A stretch of 64,000 nt of DNA from positions 57,334,364 through 57,398,363 of the forward strand of contig CM060980.1 in the NCBI GenBank assembly GCA_030765065.1, written 5' to 3'. The position numbers were made by a program, and so were the translations under genes. A model generated the notes under the pieces. That model saw nothing but the letters and a program-made list of their open reading frames with translations. It had not been told where the DNA came from and ran no database searches. This DNA is from Deroplatys truncata. Lineage: Eukaryota; Arthropoda; Insecta; Mantodea; Mantidae. Every line of letters begins with the position of its first letter. Position 1 is the stretch's first letter. Below are positions 58,760 through 64,000 of the stretch, one piece after another.

Positions 58760-59696
58760 AAGGAGACAGTAATGCAAAGAAATAAATTGTACCAAGATGT
58801 TCAAAATGAAAACTCCAGTCCAGTACAGTTTAGTACAGATTTGTCAGAGTATTCTCAAGTTAAAAAGATAGTAGACGAATTGAAAATGAAAGTTGTTAAA
58901 AGATGTATTGTTCAGGAAACTTAAGATTGTTTTCAAATGTTATCATGGGATGAAATTTCATATGAATACAAGAGGTTATTCATGAACAAAAATTTGAAGG
59001 TTAGGATACGGCTACGAGTAATGTTTAGCCACACACAATTTGATCCAGGAGGGTAAATAGCAATGAGATGTAAAGTAAATGCTGGATAGTTAAAGATGAC
59101 TTGCAGAGAAATGTATTGGATTGTAAGAGGGTTAACTATTTATATATGTCATGAGAAAACAGAAATAAATTCAGAAGAAAACAATAATAATAAAAAAATG
59201 ATAAATTCAGAACAAAACAATAATAATAAAAAATAATAAATTCAAAAATAAAATTGGGTAAAAATAATTAAAACAAATACTTGTGTAGCAAACAGAACAT
59301 GTGAAACAGTGCCTAGATTTAAGAGATGTAAATATATTTGTGTAGAGGGTAAATATTTTTGGTAAAAATGTATAGTAATTACAAAAATTCTTAAATGCAC
59401 AAATTGTTGTCAACAATATAAGAAAGTAAAAAATTTTGTAACATTAATTAAATACTTCAGGGTACAGTATTTGCTATAAAAATTTTTTTGTAATGTCAGA
59501 TTAATGTCTAAACAAATTAAACCAGAGCCAGTAAGTAGTGGCGAGATAAAAAAAAAACATGTTCGTGTGTTAAATGCGTGTGAAGTGTTAAGTAAAAGTG
59601 ATAGCGTGTGTTCCAAGATTTAGGAGACTAAAAACCCAATTATAAAATTTCCAAACAAGTTGTGAATGTTTATAATTATGTTTCTAGTGGGGCATA
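58760..59696 (+). other. 3' internal region of the LTR element, non-coding
   Basis: A-rich sequence with AATAATAAT runs near 59180-59240 and a repeated AAATTCAGAA-type unit (59167, 59205). No pol motif in any frame. AGTGGGG at 59686-59692, just before the LTR, is a weak polypurine-tract candidate. Confidence 0.7.
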
Positions 59697-60749
59697 TGAT
59701 GCAGTAATTTGTATCACAAATTACTTAAATGTAAATAATGATTGTAATATGAATATGCATTTTTATGTGACATTGATTTCAGATGTTTATTGATTGTAAA
59801 TATTGTTGGGAAGTAAATTTATAATGCCTTACTGAAACTGTCAATAATAGCGCAATAATGCAAAGAGGGGGGTGAGCTGTTTATCATTATTGGAAACGAG
59901 GAAGTTACGTAATGTTGGCGCGTTTTTTCCGTTTAGAACCTTCTGGAATGTTTCCTCCCTAAAGCATATGTATTCATAATTTTCATTGGATATTAAAATA
60001 GACGCTAATGTTGGCGCGTTTTAGTAGCCAATTGCAGTTCAGTTATAATCTTTAGGCGTATCTGGATGTGGGTGTATAAAAAGCCAAGTCAGAGGTAGAT
60101 CGCTGGCAGTTCATCGAAAATCTCAATACATTACACGTCGCCTTCAGCTGCGCAGTTCATCAAAAATCTGTGTACACTACACGTCGTCTTCAGTCAGTCA
60201 GTTCGTCGAAAGTATTAGTTCGTCATACATCGGATATAGATTCACAAGTTACGCGCAGCAGAATTATGAAAGATCTAAAATATGGTAAAGTTATACAAAA
60301 GGTTGAAGTACGTTGATTAAAAGTGATCAGTAAGAAGTTATTATAACAGTTTCAGTTTGGCGAGTATCTAGATCAATGTGTAAAAGTGATAGTGAACGTG
60401 TTCGATAATAAAAATTATAAAACAAATTTCTTCATCAGTGTAATTTTTGGATAAAAGATTCCTTTCCGTTTACACAACCATGATCAAGAGACATATTCGA
60501 CTGAAATAATAGCTAGCCGGAGGACAGTAAACAAAATTTAAATCAAATAACAGTCGCATTCTTTCGAACACTAACACTGATGCAAATTGCTAACACAAGA
60601 TGGAGCTACAAACCGAACAAATGAATGACGTCACAAGATGGCTTCAACACTGATGTAAACAAACATTTGTAAGTAATACCGTCACAAATTGGCTACCCCA
60701 ACGTGGGGCTACAATAATGTTAAATAAAAAATTCATTAATCCACTCGCA
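59697..60749 (+). repeat. 3' LTR (1,053 bp)
   Basis: Nearly identical to the 5' LTR. It lacks four bases in GTTAATTATAC (GTTATAC here, near 60290) and one A near the end, which accounts for the five-base length difference. Confidence 0.93.
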
Positions 60750-60753
60750 GAAG

Positions 60754-60967
60754 ATACTGAACCTAAATACCCAATTTGGTGTTTATCCGACTGTTCGTTT
60801 CTGAGCTATGCTGTTCACAGATAGACACACACACGGACATGTTTCCAAAAATGTTTTTTTTGGATTCAGGGGGCCTCAAAACATATATTTCCGGTGAAAT
60901 CTCGGTATCGAATTTTTGGGTGGAATACAATACTTCCCCTACTTACTATACGTAGTAGGGAAAATAA
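60754..60967 (-). repeat. Family A copy, right part of the LTR-split element
   Basis: Continues from 56299 with ATACTGAACCTAAATACCC and ends ACGTAGTAGGGAAAATAA. The CA tract is short. Confidence 0.93.
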
Positions 60968-61056
60968 CAAGTAATTTTAGAAAAATACTGCGTGTTTGTG
61001 AATAGCATAACTCAGAAACAAAAAGTCCGATAAATACCAAAGTTAGTATTTAAGTT
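60968..61056 (+). repeat. Old family A copy, piece 2 of 4
   Basis: TTTTAGAAAAATACTGCG through ACCAAAGTTAGTATTTAAGTT continues piece 1 exactly where it broke. It stops at AAGTT. Confidence 0.85.
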
Positions 61057-61895
61057 GAAGCCAGTCGATAATCGTCACTTTTTGAAATCGTACCCTTTGA
61101 TTCATATTTGCTGTTGATTCTGCTGCCGGCTGCTAGAGTGGTGGGCTATTAGACCTTTCTCTCAGGCTATGCGTTGCGTATTTTGAAAAGATAACACCAG
61201 TTTAAATTGACAGAAGAATTTATATTTGAGCTCTTGAAGCAAGCTGTCGGTTTGAAGATAAAGAATGAAACTGATTATGTATCATAGCACTCGAAACTAT
61301 AACAATTGAATAATTGTACTTGCTAACTTCTGCTGTATCAATTTTACGGTTTGAAATAATTATTTCCGCAATAAAAGAAATTAGGCGCTGAGAATTGTCG
61401 AACACCGTAAAAGAATGTAAGCTCATAAGGCTGTACATGAAAGAAAAGAAATACGCCAATTTTCGCAATACACGCTTTTGTATTAATTTAAGCTCCGCCT
61501 ACCCATCGCTATCCCCAACAAGGTTACTTCATATGTGCTCCAATCTCAAAACATCTACATTTGTGCATTTGATACTGTTACTATGGGGTACCTCACCGAA
61601 TCTCAGAATTTCATTCCCTTTCTAATTTGCAGAATTTATGTCTACGTGACTCTGCAAACGTATGGAATCCAATCTCTAACTGTATTCCAGGAACTTTTAT
61701 ACTAATGCTTTCGCTCCTCACCTATTACTAATGACATTTCTTGCTAGTTAGCTTTTCCTCGGGGCAAATCTTTCCAATACAACTTATTGTATTATACATT
61801 GATTTAATATACGGAAATTATTTATTGTAATTATTTCTTTTTCAATCATTTCCTTACTTCATTATTTGCATGTTCCTGTCAATAATTCGGCAACA
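61057..61895. mobile_element. Unclassified 839-bp insertion with 5-bp duplication
   Basis: Flanked by AAGTT on both sides (61052-61056, 61896-61900), and it interrupts the family A copy cleanly. It begins GAAGCCAGTCGATAATCG and ends TCAATAATTCGGCAACA. I see no inverted or direct terminal repeats, no poly-A tail, and only short frames (61220-61468 minus, 61395-61625 plus) with no domain. The element class is unknown. Confidence 0.6.
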
Positions 61896-62276
61896 AAGTT
61901 CAGTATCTTCTAAAGATGCGACACGAAGAAACTCCCCCAACACCAGACTACCGTTTACATGCAAAATTGTGATAAAAAGTTTTTTGTTTTCTCAAACGTA
62001 GCTCTAACTTTTGATTAAATTACCACATATTTAAGAATTTACATTACAAATAAAATGTGTATCTTGAATTTTATACGATAAGGCTGTTAAGTCTTCCTCA
62101 TTCGGAAGAATTTTGTATAATTTTGTGTAACGGTAAACCATAAGATATAGATAGAAACGTACTACACAAAACGTAGATCTCTCACAATTTATTTAAAATA
62201 ACTTTTATTGTGGCATCACATTATTATTTCTGAGATATTCGCTGTTATTGGTTTGATTTTTCAATACTTCTCACTT
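61896..62276 (+). repeat. Old family A copy, piece 3 of 4
   Basis: GTTCAGTATCTTCTAAAGATGCG onward continues piece 2. It passes through the GCTGTTATTGGTTTGATTTTTC block and breaks in a T-run at 62275-62278. Confidence 0.85.
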
Positions 62277-63103
62277 TTACTTTCTCTATACGTATAGTAA
62301 GTAGGGGAAGTATTGTATTCCACCCAGAAATTCGATACCAAGATTTCACCGGAAATACATGAATCCAAAAAACGAATTTTTTGGAAACATGTCCATGTGT
62401 GTGTCTGTGTGTCTGTGAACAGCATAACTCAGAAACGAACAGTCGGATAAATACCAAACTTGGTATTTAGGTTCAGTATCTTCCAGAGATGCGACACGAA
62501 GGTTTTCAAGAAAATCCCCCCACCCCAAATTACCCTTTATATGGAAGATTTTTCGAAAATTTTAATTTTCTCAAAAATGGCTCCCACGATGTTGATTAAA
62601 ATATCATATGTTTAAGATATTTTCATGACAAATAAAATGTATATCTCGAATTTTCTGGGAATGTCTCCAAAAGTATTCTTCATTGTGAACGACTTTTGCA
62701 TAACTGGTAAACTATAAGAGATAGAAAATATTTTACTACACAAAAGTTGTAGATCGCGTTAAAATACACAATTTATGTCATATAATTTTTTTTGTTCGGT
62801 GAGCCATTTTCGAGATATTGCTTGTTATTTCCTTAAATTTGCCAATACACTTTTTCTCAAATTCGTTATTCACTTTTTGTCTTGGTAATGCAAAGAGAAT
62901 GGAATACTCCACATAGCAACCAGCTCTTAAAATATTTGACTATAGCTTAAAGCCTACCAATTTCCCTTGCATCTACAAGAAAATTAGCAATAAGATTAAC
63001 ATCTCGATATCTCGATTAACATGAAGCATATGGAGAATAAGCGTTTGTAAAAATAGTTAGTACAAGAGTATAGAAAGTCATGTGAGTGTAACACATCAGA
63101 TTT
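62277..63103 (+). repeat. Family A repeat, full-length young copy nested in the old copy
   Basis: TTACTTTCTCTATACG start and CATCAGATTT end. The old copy reads across it from CACTTTT to TTTTGAAGTGTTATTGCC, as in the uninterrupted copy near 2828. Confidence 0.93.
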
Positions 63104-63240
63104 TTTTGAAGTGTTATTGCCATTGAGCTGTTACTCGGGATGTTATGGAAAGAATGACCGCATTTAAACATTTGAATATCACTTCGGTTTCTGAATCCCA
63201 TTTGTACATACAACGAAATGTATAATGAACAGGCATAGGA
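63104..63240 (+). repeat. Old family A copy, piece 4 of 4
   Basis: TTTTGAAGTGTTATTGCC through TACATACAACGAAATGTATAATGAAC completes the old copy up to its last block. The extreme 3' end is not recognisable. Confidence 0.78.
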
Positions 63241-64000
63241 ATTCTTAAGCAGTTGGTTTCAAGTTATCAACACTTAAACCATTATCGCCAGAGAGAACGC
63301 GCACAACAGCGGCCAAGGTTCACTGATAAGGCAAACAAAAAGTGGTTCGATTGGTGTATGCAAAAGTCTGCGCTAGGGTTGGGGTGGTGGGTTACCTGCG
63401 ATATACCTACCTATGGTGTAGTAACAGTTGAACTTTATTCTTGGGTCCTGGCTATAATGTTTAGAAAGTCCTCTGCCTGGTATCACGATAACAGAAAACA
63501 AGGTTTTGTAACTGACAGATGGCAATCTTCTCTAAGCCGCCTCAGGTGGGTCGAGATCTTCCGCGTTCCGCTAGAGGGAAGTTTCTCTGAGCCGTCCACG
63601 GTGTGACCAGGTCATCGGGCTTAGAATCGTTAGGGATCTCTGCGAATCTATGTCGGCGTGGCCTATAGCCTGCTGCGGTCCCTTTACCTCTTCTGTTCCT
63701 ACTAGAGATGGTAAGCACATAATATGCGCTTTGTGTCGAGGTGAGAGGTGTCCCCTCAGTTCTCTCGATTCATTAATTGCAGTTTTTTTTAGAATAGCTG
63801 TAGAAGTAAACAAATGTAACTCTTTTTATGAAAAAATATAATGTGCAGGTATCATTTAAGATCTCAAAAAGTTACAAGTTCGTGTGATGTTCAAACTTCG
63901 CAAAACACAAAGACAGCTGCTCCCCCCCCTCTCTCTCTCTCTCTCTCTTTTGAAAATAGGAGTACAGATTTTCCAAATTTACTATAATAATAATAATAAT
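63241..64000. other. Unrecognised, GC-richer stretch with a 117-codon frame; CT run
   Basis: A plus-strand frame at 63253-63606 is unusually tryptophan-rich (WFDW, WWVTC, WYHD) and lies in the least AT-rich part of this end of the window. I do not recognise it, and it has no visible promoter or splice context. A C/CT run lies at 63921-63948, and an AAT run starts at the window edge. Confidence 0.35.

Larger units (their letters stand above)
56300..60749 (+). mobile_element. LTR retrotransposon, non-autonomous, young
   Basis: A 4,450-bp element. Its LTRs begin TG and end CA, and GAAG flanks it (56296-56299 and 60750-60753). The interrupted family A copy reads on exactly (CTCTGGAAG then ATACTGAACC), so the insertion boundaries are certain. 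The LTRs differ at 8 substitutions and 2 indels by eye, under 1% substitutions, so it inserted recently. A 4-bp duplication and a lysine-tRNA-like primer site suggest the gypsy (Ty3) group, but no pol is present to prove it. The internal 2.3 kb has a gag-like frame and then about 900 bp of A-rich non-coding DNA. Mobilisation would need proteins from a related full-length element. Confidence 0.93.

Overview
This window looks like gene-poor, transposon-saturated DNA from a large arthropod genome, probably an insect. I cannot name the species; a cockroach-like hemimetabolous insect is only a guess. The evidence is a decayed mariner transposase, a second Tc1/mariner-type transposase of a kind common in insects, tRNA-derived SINEs with an arthropod-type body, LTR elements with lysine-tRNA-like primer sites, non-LTR reverse transcriptase debris and an overall AT-rich base composition. 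I found no convincing host protein gene, no tRNA, rRNA or CRISPR array, and nothing bacterial. Most open frames are chance frames or translated repeats.

The dominant component is one repeat family, here called family A. It is about 840-960 bp long and occurs in both orientations; my hand tally gives about 20 kb of the 64 kb. One end begins TTACTTTCTCTACTACG. The other ends in a small hairpin followed by CATCAGATTT. The 12-base motif ACTTTCTCTACT lies at the very edge of the first end and, inverted, about 25-30 bases inside the other. A TG/CA microsatellite sits at a fixed internal position. I see no target duplication, and insertion is into T-runs. This matches non-autonomous Helentron-type rolling-circle elements (HINE/DINE-1-like); that class assignment is inference. 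Younger near-identical copies lie inside or against older diverged copies.

Layout. 1-4.1 kb: family A copies and two SINEs. 4.9-6.8 kb: a Tc1/mariner-type element with inverted ends and a frameshifted transposase. 6.9-10.7 kb: family A, including a copy nested inside another. 10.7-15.2 kb: mostly unrecognised AT-rich DNA. 15.2-16.1 kb: a TTAA-flanked element holding a solo LTR. 17.4-18.7 kb: a broken mariner with an inverted C-terminal piece. 18.9-19.7 kb: family A. 21.6-23.1 kb: a hAT-like element holding an LTR. 23.7-27 kb: family A and LINE debris. 28-33 kb: LINE debris and SINEs. 34.3-35.0 kb: an unassigned inverted-repeat element. 35-50 kb: family A copies, an LTR at 38.4-39.3 kb, SINEs, and a 485-bp A/C satellite at an inverted junction. 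50.3-51.8 kb: LINE reverse transcriptase remnants. 51.8-63.2 kb: family A copies, one old copy being split by nested insertions.

The most complete element is a 4,450-bp LTR retrotransposon at 56300-60749. It has 1,058- and 1,053-bp LTRs (8 substitutions and 2 indels apart by eye), a 4-bp GAAG target duplication, a primer-binding site, and a coiled-coil gag-like frame broken by one frameshift. It has no pol, so it would need a helper. The elements share no pathway; what links them is insertion history, which can be read as a stratigraphy.
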